Notes: a model not told the origin generated them from the letters alone. Counted from the stretch's first letter, positions 1 to 7,136 are shown. The stretch is 27,266 nt of DNA from CAMQRS01 sp964370645 (GCA_964370645.1 CAYJJS010000023.1:1-27266); one strand, 5' to 3'. Translations and numbers: made by a program.

Positions 1-1
1 A

Positions 2-958
2 GTAGGTAGTGATTATGAGGAAGAATTCACAATAGAAGTATTAGAGTTTATTCCTATCATGGATTACACATTGCAAGAAGATCGTTTTTATGAAGGATAT
101 GAGTTAAACTTGCAAGGAAACTTTACTCCACAAAATCCTACTAAACAAAATATCGTATGGGAAATTGTTGAACCAAATGATACAGAAGCTACTTTATCGA
201 ATAATGTATTACATGCAACAAGTGCAGGTGAAGTAATTGTGAAAATGGTGGTTAGTGATGGATTAGGATTTGGTATAAATTTTGAAAAAACATTCACCAT
301 TACTGTCGATGCGTTTATCCCTGTTGTAGACATAGAAATGTTGAATGATACAAAAGTCTTAGAAGGTAACAATGTTGCCTTAGAAGGGCTGATTGTGCCT
401 GATACTACGACTTTTAACGAGTTGGTGTGGACTTTGGTAGACGCTGCAGACACGGGTGCAACGCTTGTAGATGGAGTTTTATATTCTAGTAATCCAGGAG
501 TGGTTGTTGTACGTGCTAGTGTAGAACATGGTAAAGCACTTGGTGAGACATTCACGAAAGATTTTGAAATTCAATTTGTTGCAACTCCTGAAGTTATCCT
601 AGGAGATGGGCAACAAGTTTACAAAGGAAGCAGTGCTACCTTTACAACAAACCTTCTTGCTGGTTCCTATGAATTTGTATTCATACAAGGGGTTGAAGTA
701 CAGCCTGGATTCTTAATTATTCAAGAAAACCCAACTAAAATTACAGTACGCAAAGAGTATTTAGATACACTTGAACCAGGTACGTATACAATACAAATAT
801 ATAGTACATTTGGAGTGGCAGAAGCTACTTTCCACATAGTGGAAGATAAAAACCCAATAAGTCCTCCAACTGGAGATACAACATCACTGACAGTATATAT
901 GATGTTATTATTAGGTAGTGCTTATATAGCGTGTAGAGTATTGTATAAAAAAATATAG
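2..958 (+). CDS. Wall-anchored surface protein with Ig-like repeats (5' partial)
   Basis: The reading frame is open to the left edge, so only the C-terminal ~318 residues are present and the true start lies outside the window. Two similar units of about 88 residues, each beginning FIP(I/V), run from about base 47 to 310 and 311 to 570. Each has a V-W-x-x-V core, a later A-T-L..N/D-(N/G)-V-L segment and a G-x-V-x-V strand, the pattern of bacterial Ig-like (Big_2-type) domains. A further beta-rich domain follows. The C-terminus is a sorting signal: PPTGD (bases 863-877), a hydrophobic stretch (TVYMMLLLGSAYIACRV) and a basic tail (YKKI). Sortases cleave such signals and attach the protein to peptidoglycan. 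It is therefore probably an extracellular adhesin or the C-terminal stalk of a secreted enzyme; the catalytic or binding part, if any, lies upstream. The surface-protein call is firm, the exact role unknown. Confidence 0.8.
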   Translation, partial: VGSDYEEEFTIEVLEFIPIMDYTLQEDRFYEGYELNLQGNFTPQNPTKQNIVWEIVEPNDTEATLSNNVLHATSAGEVIVKMVVSDGLGFGINFEKTFTITVDAFIPVVDIEMLNDTKVLEGNNVALEGLIVPDTTTFNELVWTLVDAADTGATLVDGVLYSSNPGVVVVRASVEHGKALGETFTKDFEIQFVATPEVILGDGQQVYKGSSATFTTNLLAGSYEFVFIQGVEVQPGFLIIQENPTKITVRKEYLDTLEPGTYTIQIYSTFGVAEATFHIVEDKNPISPPTGDTTSLTVYMMLLLGSAYIACRVLYKKI

Positions 959-964
959 ATGTAG

Positions 965-993
965 AAAGAAGATGTGTTTTAACATCTTCTTTT
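965..993 (+). terminator. Intrinsic terminator after the surface protein gene
   Basis: A perfect 11-bp stem (965-975 with 982-992, arms AAAGAAGATGT and ACATCTTCTTT) closes a 6-base loop just after the stop codon at 956-958. The T-rich end of the 3' arm serves as the U-tract. The stem is AT-rich, so its strength is moderate. Confidence 0.7.
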
Positions 994-1091
994 ATATAAA
1001 GTTATTAGTGTTTTACTTGCATAAATAAATAATCTGTTGTATTACCATAAAAAAAAATAATTTCAAGAGTATAATTTTTATAAATTATTGC

Positions 1092-1097
1092 TATAAT
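1092..1097 (+). promoter_or_regulatory. -10 box for the structured RNA
   Basis: A consensus TATAAT lies seven bases before position 1104, exactly where the first stem of the downstream RNA begins. No convincing -35 hexamer is present at 16-18 bp spacing, so the promoter is inferred from the -10 box and its position relative to the RNA fold. Confidence 0.5.
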
Positions 1098-1103
1098 ATA
1101 AAC

Positions 1104-1283
1104 ACCAGGAGCCATTTATTTTCCTCACTTTTGAGATAAGGGAATTGTGATGTTGTACGAAGGTGTTGAATACTTGCATTTATGTAAGGATCCTAAACTC
1201 GTGCACAGAATACCCACCTGTATATACAGGGGAAAATCTCCTCCTGGGACTATATGTATAAGTCGGCGTTGCCGGCTTTTTTT
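1104..1283 (+). ncRNA. Structured RNA with intrinsic terminator (6S-like RNA or cis-regulatory leader)
   Basis: About 180 bases of non-coding, highly paired sequence run from just after a TATAAT box to a terminator. Visible helices: closing stem 1105-1111 (CCAGGAG) with 1241-1247 (CTCCTGG), 7 bp; next stem 1118-1124 (ATTTTCC) with 1231-1237 (GGAAAAT), 7 bp; an inner stem 1154-1160 with 1199-1205, 7 bp with one G-U; an apical hairpin around 1173-1188; a palindromic hairpin 1217-1230; and the terminator hairpin 1262-1276 followed by T7. Length, a long closing helix joining both ends and a standalone terminator resemble 6S RNA. However, I do not recognise the conserved 6S sequence, and no known riboswitch signature (T-box, TPP, SAM, FMN, lysine, glycine) is visible. 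Alternatively it is a leader controlling the acetyltransferase gene, whose Shine-Dalgarno directly abuts the T-tract. Structured RNA is well supported; class is uncertain. Confidence 0.6.
1262..1283 (+). terminator. Intrinsic terminator ending the structured RNA
   Basis: Stem GTCGGC (1262-1267) pairs with GCCGGC (1271-1276) with one G-U pair, loop GTT, followed by seven Ts (1277-1283). It is the most GC-rich hairpin in the neighbourhood. It ends one base before the GGAGG ribosome binding site of the acetyltransferase gene, so any readthrough transcript would carry that gene. Confidence 0.85.
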
Positions 1284-1294
1284 GGAGGTAATAT

Positions 1295-1792
1295 ATGATT
1301 CGTGTAGCGAATGATACGGACTTTGAGCAAATTTATAAAGTGGAATGTGCATGTTTTGATATAAAAGAAAGGGCATCCAAAGATGTACTTAAAGCCCGAT
1401 TTTTAGCATATCCAGAATATTTTTTGGTGTATGAACAAGCGGGTAAAGTGATTGGGTATGTTGCTGGTGCATGTAGCACACAAGAACATTTATTAGATGC
1501 TATGTATACGGATGTGTCAATGCATGATGTAGGAGGAGATACACAGTTCTTATTTAGTGTTTGTGTTTTAAAGATATATCGAAACCAAGGGGTAGCAAAA
1601 GCCCTATTACTAGCTTGTATGAAGAAAGCGACAAAGGAGAAGAGAAGGCGCATTGTACTAACTTGCAAAGCTTCTCTAGTACCTTTTTATGAAAAGGTAG
1701 GGTTCATAAATACTGGTCTATCTGGTTCACAACACGGTGGTGTTAGTTGGTTCGAAATGGTTTATACTATAAAAAAAGATGAAACTTTTTAG
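1295..1792 (+). CDS. GNAT family N-acetyltransferase (arylalkylamine-type)
   Basis: A 165-residue single-domain GNAT protein, expected to transfer an acetyl group from acetyl-CoA to an amine in the cytoplasm. Motif A, the pyrophosphate-binding turn, reads VCVLKIYRNQGVAKALL (around residues 90-106, with the R-N-Q-G-V-A loop). The C-terminal segment FYEKVGF followed by S-x-H-G-G-x-x-W-F-E-M matches the ending seen in arylalkylamine/serotonin N-acetyltransferase-like GNATs, where the family often carries H-G-G-x-x-W-Y-x-M. The actual substrate cannot be told from sequence. GGAGG at 1284-1288 sits six bases before the ATG. The gene follows directly on the terminator of a structured RNA (1104-1283) and may depend on readthrough from that promoter, since no separate promoter is visible between them. 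Its stop codon lies inside the loop of a bidirectional terminator shared with the convergent HIT gene. Confidence 0.85.
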   Translation: MIRVANDTDFEQIYKVECACFDIKERASKDVLKARFLAYPEYFLVYEQAGKVIGYVAGACSTQEHLLDAMYTDVSMHDVGGDTQFLFSVCVLKIYRNQGVAKALLLACMKKATKEKRRRIVLTCKASLVPFYEKVGFINTGLSGSQHGGVSWFEMVYTIKKDETF

Positions 1793-1806
1793 GGTTTCAT
1801 CTTTTT
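1773..1806. terminator. Bidirectional terminator between GNAT and HIT genes
   Basis: A 13-bp perfect stem (1773-1785 AAAAAGATGAAAC with 1794-1806 GTTTCATCTTTTT) encloses an 8-base loop. The A-run on one side and T-run on the other give U-tracts for both strands. The GNAT stop (1790-1792) falls in the loop, and the HIT stop (1799-1797) falls in the opposite arm, so both coding ends are built into the hairpin. Confidence 0.85.
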
Positions 1807-2192
1807 AATTGATTGCATAATACTTGTAAATCTTGTTGTTCGCTTTCGTTAAATTGAATTTTAATAGCATCCTCTTGACTATAACGTGGAATTAAGTGCA
1901 GATGAAAGTGTGGTACACTTTGTCCTGCAACTTCATTTGCATTACTTAATAGGTTGATACCTTTACATTGTAAGGTGTCCATCATGTGGTTTGCAAAGTC
2001 TTGTGCTTTGCAAATCATTTTTTTGAGGATCTCTTGATCACAATCTAAAAAGCTGTCATAGTGTTTTTTTGGAATCACTAAGGCGTGTCCTTTAGTAACT
2101 TGTGATATATCTAGCAGGATGATCATATTTTCATCTTCATATAGTTTTGAAGAGGGAATAGAGCCATCTACAATCTTACAAAATATACACAT
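1797..2192 (-). CDS. hit: HIT family hydrolase (histidine triad nucleotide-binding protein)
   Basis: A 131-residue protein of normal length for the HIT family. These enzymes bind nucleotides and hydrolyse phosphoramidate or AMP-linked bonds in the cytoplasm. The active-site triad is clear: G-Q-S-V-P-H-F-H-L-H-L-I-P with His95, His97 and His99. The N-terminus C-I-F-C-K-I-V (Cys2, Cys5) is the typical start of the HinT-like branch, where the cysteines with downstream His residues may bind zinc. It is the last gene of a three-gene minus-strand operon and starts one base after the stop codon of the PrsA-like lipoprotein gene. Its own Shine-Dalgarno (GAAAGATAG) is weak, which suggests translational coupling. 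A hit gene close to prsA is also found in Bacillus, so the neighbourhood is conserved. Physiological substrate unknown. Confidence 0.93.
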   Translation of the reverse strand: MCIFCKIVDGSIPSSKLYEDENMIILLDISQVTKGHALVIPKKHYDSFLDCDQEILKKMICKAQDFANHMMDTLQCKGINLLSNANEVAGQSVPHFHLHLIPRYSQEDAIKIQFNESEQQDLQVLCNQLKR

Positions 2193-2193
2193 A

Positions 2194-3075
2194 CTATCTT
2201 TCGTAAATAGAACTTGTGTTTAATAAGTTCGAGTATACTTCTGCATCAAATATTTGAAAATTAATTTCTTTTAAATAATAGGCTAATGCTTCATCCGCCA
2301 CACTTAATCCTTCTTCGTTAAAAGTAGATAAGTTAGCAATGGTATCAATCGCTTCTTCTTTGTACTCTTCTACATTGTTGTCAACTAGTAGCGCAACATA
2401 ATATGTTGTCCCATCACTACTTGTAGCAACTTCAGAAATTACAGAACCAACCTCAGTCTCTTTTGCAGCAGAGAATAGAGATGCTGGTAATTGTGTATTT
2501 GCATATACTGTTGCATCTGTAGTGTTTGTTTCTACACTATTGTATGTAATTACTTCTTCAAACGAAGTTCCTTCTTCCAATGCTTTTAAAGCTTCTTCAG
2601 CTTGTGTTACATCCGTAGTTGCAATCACTTGTAACTTTAATGGCGCATATAAGTCATTAAAGTCGTCAAAGTTATTACTAACATATAAAGGTGTGATTTG
2701 ATCTTTCATAACAGTAGGGATGATTTCTTCTTCTAAGTAAGCATCTCCATCCTCGTAACCAAGTGATTCTATATAGGCTTGCCATTCTTCGTCACTTTGT
2801 TCACCTTTTTCAGCATCATAAATTGCTTGTGCTTCTTCTTTTACTGCATCCGTTTCACCGATGTATTTTTCAGCAATTTGCGTTTTAATAGCATCAACAA
2901 TTGGCGTTGTGTTTCCATATACATTTAATGAAGTATACACATCTCCATTAGTGATTTTCGCATCACCAACACTCAAAATGACTTCTTCACTATTTGAAAT
3001 TGTAGTTTGAGCATCACTACATCCACTTAATAAAATGATTGTAGAAAGAGTTGCTACGCTTAATAATTTTTTCAT
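2194..3075 (-). CDS. PrsA-like lipoprotein with degenerate parvulin domain
   Basis: A 293-residue predicted lipoprotein: basic start MKKLL, hydrophobic segment and lipobox L-S-G-C with Cys19 as the lipidated residue, so it should sit on the outer face of the membrane. An N-terminal SurA/PrsA-type helical region is followed by a parvulin-like domain around residues 145-233. The pattern L-K-L-Q-V-I-A, E-E-G-T-S-F-E-E and T-T-Y-Y-V aligns with the family, but the two histidines of active PrsA parvulins (S-H-I-L and G-Y-H-I) are Gln149 and Tyr at about 226. The glycine-rich GG-D/N-LG segment is also lost. Prolyl isomerase activity is therefore doubtful; a holdase/chaperone role for secreted proteins is more likely. 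It overlaps the upstream PrsA-like gene by one base (TAATG) and has a GGAGG site. It is probably a diverged paralogue of that neighbour. Confidence 0.8.
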   Translation of the reverse strand: MKKLLSVATLSTIILLSGCSDAQTTISNSEEVILSVGDAKITNGDVYTSLNVYGNTTPIVDAIKTQIAEKYIGETDAVKEEAQAIYDAEKGEQSDEEWQAYIESLGYEDGDAYLEEEIIPTVMKDQITPLYVSNNFDDFNDLYAPLKLQVIATTDVTQAEEALKALEEGTSFEEVITYNSVETNTTDATVYANTQLPASLFSAAKETEVGSVISEVATSSDGTTYYVALLVDNNVEEYKEEAIDTIANLSTFNEEGLSVADEALAYYLKEINFQIFDAEVYSNLLNTSSIYER

Positions 3076-4103
3076 TATTCGCTATCCTCCACTTTCATGA
3101 ATTCTTTTAATTTAGATTCTGTTTCTTCATCTTCAAAAGTAATACCTAATTTTTCAGCTGCTTGCCATAAAGCAGTATTGAATACGTTCACATCTTCATT
3201 TACTACAGCACTAGCAATAGCTTCCATGTTGTCTGTATCTTCAAACAATTTAGTTTTATCACTTTCGTCAACTTTAACTAAGTAATACCCATTTCCTGAA
3301 GCAATCCATTCTTCACTCACTTGACCAGCTTCTAATGCGAAAGCAACTTCTTTTAATTCATCAGCTAAAGAACCTGAACTTAATTGTAAACCAAGGTTTC
3401 CACCTAATTCAGAACTTAGTGAATCATCTGAATATTGTTGTGCAACTTTTGAAAATGATTGTCCACTATCCAATTCTGAAAGAATTGTGTCCATTTTTTC
3501 TTGTTCTGCTTCAGAAATATTTGCAGGATCACTTGTTGCTACATATATTTGTGAAATAGTACGTGGAGCCTCTTCTTCGTAAATTGTATCCCATGTTGTT
3601 GGGTTTTCTTTTACATAATCGTAAACTAAGTTTACGTATTTACTTTGGTTTACAAAGTATGTAGGGAAGTCATCTAATGAGTCGTAACCTACTTGACGCA
3701 ATTGTGCTAAAATTAATGATTCGTAAGCTTCACCATATGTTGCTTCATACGTTTGCTCATATTGTTGTGCCAATTCGTTTGCGTCTTCTTCCATTTCCTC
3801 TGTTGTTTCAATGGCTTGTTCTAAAACTTTTGTTTGGAATAATGTATAAATTGCAGAAATTCCACTGTCCACAGTTCCTTCATCCGTTTCCATTTGTGCA
3901 TCATACAATGCGTTGTAGTAATCATCAGCAAAGAAATTGTAGTCATTGCTAGAAAAAATTACATCTTTTCCATCAACGGTTTTACCTGGTATTTTGTCTT
4001 TATTTGTATCCCATGCAAAATATACAGCAATACCAATAAATACAATTCCAACTACGATTACAAATCCATAGTCTTTTAGTATTTTTATACTCTGTTTTTT
4101 CAT
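3075..4103 (-). CDS. PrsA-like membrane-anchored foldase (parvulin domain)
   Basis: A 342-residue extracytoplasmic protein anchored by one N-terminal transmembrane helix (about residues 13-30, YGFVIVVGIVFIGIAVYFAW). It contains no cysteine at all, so it is not a lipoprotein, unlike typical PrsA. An acidic helical region (60-160) is followed by a parvulin-type PPIase domain (about 181-278), recognisable from G-Q-S-F-S-K-V-A-Q-Q-Y-S, E-L-G-G-N-L-G and A-F-A-L-E-A-G-Q-V-S-E. The catalytic histidine positions read Gln185 (I-S-Q-I in place of S-H-I) and Tyr274 (G-Y-Y in place of G-Y-H). The fold is intact but isomerase chemistry may be absent. It is the first gene of the operon with the PrsA-like lipoprotein and hit; AGGAGG lies four bases before the ATG. 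Its likely role is folding or holding exported proteins, such as the large surface proteins encoded nearby. Confidence 0.85.
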   Translation of the reverse strand: MKKQSIKILKDYGFVIVVGIVFIGIAVYFAWDTNKDKIPGKTVDGKDVIFSSNDYNFFADDYYNALYDAQMETDEGTVDSGISAIYTLFQTKVLEQAIETTEEMEEDANELAQQYEQTYEATYGEAYESLILAQLRQVGYDSLDDFPTYFVNQSKYVNLVYDYVKENPTTWDTIYEEEAPRTISQIYVATSDPANISEAEQEKMDTILSELDSGQSFSKVAQQYSDDSLSSELGGNLGLQLSSGSLADELKEVAFALEAGQVSEEWIASGNGYYLVKVDESDKTKLFEDTDNMEAIASAVVNEDVNVFNTALWQAAEKLGITFEDEETESKLKEFMKVEDSE

Positions 4104-4126
4104 AAAAACCTCCTATAACCTTTCTT

Positions 4127-4132
4127 ATTATA
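4127..4132 (-). promoter_or_regulatory. Candidate -10 of the prsA-like/hit operon
   Basis: On the minus strand TATAAT occupies 4132-4127, 24 bases before the start codon and upstream of AGGAGG. No good -35 hexamer is visible at normal spacing. This is the only convincing -10 in the divergent 4104-4281 intergenic region for this direction. Confidence 0.45.
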
Positions 4133-4227
4133 ATAAAAAATGAAGAAAAATACTACTAGTAAAATGAAACCCATAATTTCCCATAAATAATTGCAAGAAA
4201 AAAATGTGCTTTTATCGTTCAATACAA

Positions 4228-4256
4228 TTGTTAAGTTGTAGTAAATTTGATAAAAT
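4228..4256 (+). promoter_or_regulatory. SigA-type promoter of the suf operon
   Basis: TTGTTA (4228-4233) and TAAAAT (4251-4256) are separated by exactly 17 bp, giving a start near 4263 and a leader of only about 20 bases before sufC. No Rrf2/IscR-like palindrome or other operator is evident around it, so iron or cluster-dependent control is not visible. Confidence 0.65.
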
Positions 4257-4281
4257 GTATTAGTTAGAAAGGATGTTTAAA

Positions 4282-5088
4282 ATGTCACAATTAGTTATTA
4301 AAGATTTATATGTAAATGTAGATGATAAAGAAATCCTAAAAGGGATTCACTTAACAATAAATGAGAATGAAATTCATGCATTAATGGGACCAAATGGGAA
4401 TGGGAAGAGTACTTTGTTGGCCGCAATTATGGGGAATCCCAAATTTACGATTGTTCAGGGAAGTATTACTTTCGATGGAAAAGATGTATTGAGTATGTCT
4501 GTTGATGAACGTAGTAAGGTAGGTTTGTTCTTAGGAATGCAATACCCACAAGAAATTAATGGAGTAAATAACTCTGATTTCATGCGAGCAGCAATCAATG
4601 CGAGAAGAGAAGAACCAATTTCTTTATTTAAATTTATTAAAGAAATGGATAAGGCAATTAAAACTTTAGAAATGAAGCCAGATTTAGCACATCGCTATTT
4701 GAATGAAGGGTTTTCAGGTGGTGAGAAGAAACGTAATGAGATAGTGCAAATGATGTTACTGCAACCAAGTTTAGGTATGTTAGATGAAATCGATTCAGGT
4801 CTGGATGTAGATGCTTTAAAAATTGTCGCTGATGCGATTTTAAAGTTACAGGAAGAAACGAAGATGTCGCTTTTAATAGTATCCCACTATGAACGCTTTT
4901 ATGATTTACTACAACCTACACATGCCCATGTGTTAATGGATGGAGTTATTGTAGAAGAAGGTGGATATGAACTTGTGAAACAAATTGATACACAAGGATA
5001 CGAATGGATTGTGAAAAAACACAATATTGAAGTTAAAAAAGAAAAACGCAAAGTCATTGCATTAGATAGTTGTGGAGTGAAGAAGTAA
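4282..5088 (+). CDS. sufC: Fe-S cluster assembly ATPase SufC
   Basis: SufC is the ABC-type ATPase that works in the cytoplasm with SufB and SufD as the scaffold on which iron-sulfur clusters are built. All ABC motifs are present: Walker A G-P-N-G-N-G-K-S-T, signature F-S-G-G-E-K-K-R, Walker B L-G-M-L-D-E-I-D-S-G-L-D, and H-loop S-H-Y-E-R-F. The S-G-G-E-K-K-R-N-E and D-E-I-D-S-G-L-D forms are specific to SufC. I place the start at 4282 (MSQLVIKD, 268 aa). AGAAAGGA (4266-4273) is correctly spaced for it, whereas the ATG at 4273 overlaps that site. The C-terminus carries a short basic extension beyond the usual end. First gene of sufCDSUB; its stop overlaps the sufD start by one base (TAATG at 5086-5090). 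Confidence 0.97.
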   Translation: MSQLVIKDLYVNVDDKEILKGIHLTINENEIHALMGPNGNGKSTLLAAIMGNPKFTIVQGSITFDGKDVLSMSVDERSKVGLFLGMQYPQEINGVNNSDFMRAAINARREEPISLFKFIKEMDKAIKTLEMKPDLAHRYLNEGFSGGEKKRNEIVQMMLLQPSLGMLDEIDSGLDVDALKIVADAILKLQEETKMSLLIVSHYERFYDLLQPTHAHVLMDGVIVEEGGYELVKQIDTQGYEWIVKKHNIEVKKEKRKVIALDSCGVKK

Positions 5089-5903
5089 TGTTACGCGAAG
5101 TAAAAAGCGCTAATGAAATCACATATACAATTACACAAAATGATGTATATGTGTTACAAGTACAACAATGTGAACGATTGCATATACAAGTGGATAAAGA
5201 AGTACAAGCAACATTACTTGTACACTTTGAAGGGTGTACAAATGTGAACGTGAATATGATTGTTAGTGAAGCAGCGCAAATAAATGTTTTATATAAATAT
5301 ACACAGGCGATGCAAATAGTAGAACAGACAAGTATTACTAAAGATGCAAAACTACAAGTTGCCTATTACAATCTGGAACGAGTAGCAGCAAAGCATGTGC
5401 TGAGATATGAATTAGTACAATCGGGTGCTAGCGTACATATGCTAAGTTCTACAAATGTCTTTGATGAGGTAGTTTTTGATGTAGAATGTCTACACCAGGT
5501 AAAATATACATCTTCTAAAATGGATCATTATGCGATTGTGCATGAGGGTGCACATTACGAAATGCAAGCAAGTGGAAAAATTGTAAAGGGTGCAATTGGC
5601 TCGAAGTCACATCAAAGTACGCGTGTATTAACAACAAGTAAAAAGCAAACAACGAAAGCAACGCCACTTTTATTGATTGATGAAAATGATGTGGAGGCAT
5701 CACATGCATGTAGTGTAGGACAAATGGATGAAAATCAACTGTACTATTTGCAAAGTAGAGGGTTGAATAAACAGGAATCTATCGCCTTACTTACTTTATC
5801 TTATTTTTATCCAATTTTAAAAGTATTAGATGGGGCCAAAGAGTTGCAAGAACACTTACTCAAAGAAATAGAAGCAAAGGTGGGATTAACATGTTCTGTG
5901 TAG
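5088..5903 (+). CDS. sufD: Fe-S cluster assembly protein SufD (short form)
   Basis: SufD pairs with SufB and SufC in the SufBC2D scaffold. The C-terminal signature is clear: D-V-E-A-S-H-A-C-S-V-G-Q followed by Y-L-Q-S-R-G-L. His206 corresponds to the conserved SufD histidine that faces SufB across the cluster-forming interface (His360 in E. coli). The middle of the protein is a repetitive beta-strand region, as expected for the SufB/D beta-helix. At 271 residues it is much shorter than common SufD proteins (more than 400); most of the N-terminal helical region is missing, with no sign of a frameshift. The start at 5088 is chosen because it is coupled to the sufC stop (TAATG) and has GGAGTG upstream; an in-frame ATG at 5070 lies within sufC without a better site. 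Its end overlaps the sufS start by 13 bases. Confidence 0.9.
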   Translation: MLREVKSANEITYTITQNDVYVLQVQQCERLHIQVDKEVQATLLVHFEGCTNVNVNMIVSEAAQINVLYKYTQAMQIVEQTSITKDAKLQVAYYNLERVAAKHVLRYELVQSGASVHMLSSTNVFDEVVFDVECLHQVKYTSSKMDHYAIVHEGAHYEMQASGKIVKGAIGSKSHQSTRVLTTSKKQTTKATPLLLIDENDVEASHACSVGQMDENQLYYLQSRGLNKQESIALLTLSYFYPILKVLDGAKELQEHLLKEIEAKVGLTCSV

Positions 5904-7126
5904 ATACAATACGTAAAGATTTTCCTATGCTTCAAAACAAATCAAATAAGGGACACGATTTGATTTATTTTGATAGCGCAGCGACTACGTTTAAACCGCA
6001 AAGTGTGATTGATGCAGTGCTTACGTATTATACAAAATATAGTGTGAATGCGCATCGTGGCGATTATGAATTGAGTTACCAAGTCGATACTATTTATGAG
6101 AATACGCGTCAAAAGGTAGCTGATTTTATTCGTGCGAAAAGCAAAAAAGAAATAGTGTTTACTAGTGGAGCAAGTGAATCTTTGAATTTGGTTGCGTATG
6201 GTTATGGACAAAAATATTTAAAAGAAGGCGATATTGTATTGAGTAGTGAGGCAGAACACGCATCTAATATATTACCTTGGATGAAAGCTTGTGAAATGAG
6301 TAAAGCGACTCTTGAGTTTATTGAATTAGATGATCAAGGGAGAATCAATATAGATGCCTTTAAGGCAAAAATGAATGATAAAGTAAAAGTTGTTGCTTTA
6401 GCACATGTTTCAAATGTATTGGGCTATTTAGTACCAATTAAAGAAATTTGTGAAATTGCGCACTCTTATGGGGCAATAGTGGTTGTGGATGCAGCGCAAT
6501 CTATACCACATATAGCGGTAGATGTGCAAGATTTAGATTGTGATTTCCTAGCATTTTCTGCGCATAAGCTATGTGGACCAACAGGAACGGGTGTGTTATA
6601 TGGTAAGTATGAACTACTACAAATGAGTGATCCGTTTTTGTTTGGTGGTGGTAGTAATGCACGCTTTGATATGTGTGGAAATATCTTGTTGAAGGATGCG
6701 CCGTATAAATTTGAAAGTGGAACACCTGCGATTGAAGCCGTTTTAGGAATGGGTGCAGCGATTGATTATTTGCAAGCAATAGGGATGGATGCAATTCATA
6801 AATACGAACTTGCACTAAAAGCTTATTTTGTTGAGAAGCTACAAGAATTGGATACTGTTGAAATATATAATGCAGAAAGTGATAGTGGTATTGTTACTTT
6901 CAATATTAAAAATATATTCTCACAGGATGCTGCAACTTTCTTTAGTGATTATGGAATTTCCTTACGTAGTGGACAACACTGTGCTAAGTTATTGATGGAT
7001 AAATTAAATACGAGTAGTACACTGCGAGCGAGTATTTATTTTTATAATACAAAAGATGAAGTGGATCGTTTTGTAGAGGTTTGTAAAATGATTAATGAAG
7101 AAACATTATTAGATGTTTATTTTTAG
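5891..7126 (+). CDS. sufS: Cysteine desulfurase SufS
   Basis: SufS is the PLP-dependent group II cysteine desulfurase that removes sulfur from L-cysteine and passes it as persulfide to SufU. The 411 residues match the usual length. Key features: N-terminal F-D-S-A-A-T-T; pyridine-contact V-V-D-A-A-Q-S; PLP Schiff-base lysine Lys226 in F-S-A-H-K-L-C-G-P-T-G; and the catalytic cysteine Cys364 in L-R-S-G-Q-H-C-A. The short loop carrying the cysteine is typical of group II enzymes. The ATG at 5891 lies inside the end of sufD, with AAAGGTGGGA upstream. It is followed by sufU, the zinc-dependent sulfur acceptor that normally partners SufS in Gram-positive bacteria. Confidence 0.97.
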   Translation: MFCVDTIRKDFPMLQNKSNKGHDLIYFDSAATTFKPQSVIDAVLTYYTKYSVNAHRGDYELSYQVDTIYENTRQKVADFIRAKSKKEIVFTSGASESLNLVAYGYGQKYLKEGDIVLSSEAEHASNILPWMKACEMSKATLEFIELDDQGRINIDAFKAKMNDKVKVVALAHVSNVLGYLVPIKEICEIAHSYGAIVVVDAAQSIPHIAVDVQDLDCDFLAFSAHKLCGPTGTGVLYGKYELLQMSDPFLFGGGSNARFDMCGNILLKDAPYKFESGTPAIEAVLGMGAAIDYLQAIGMDAIHKYELALKAYFVEKLQELDTVEIYNAESDSGIVTFNIKNIFSQDAATFFSDYGISLRSGQHCAKLLMDKLNTSSTLRASIYFYNTKDEVDRFVEVCKMINEETLLDVYF

Positions 7127-7136
7127 GAGGTAAGTT

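Noticed and set aside
88..555. Long minus-strand open frame antisense to the surface protein
   Set aside because: It lies wholly opposite a clear repeat protein with a sorting signal, and its composition is that of a frame shadow (Ser/Thr-rich, no domain).
1104..1283. SRP RNA, tmRNA or T-box assignment for the structured RNA
   Set aside because: The SRP domain IV core, the tmRNA tRNA-like ends and the T-box anticodon-loop/antiterminator consensus were looked for and not found.
1125..1376. Minus-strand 83-codon frame across the structured RNA
   Set aside because: It crosses a terminator and the start of the GNAT gene, has no supporting binding site, and its translation looks non-coding.
4104..4281. 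Rrf2/IscR or Fur-type operator in the suf promoter region
   Set aside because: Inspected for inverted repeats; only AT-rich sequence and the two promoters were seen, with no convincing palindrome.
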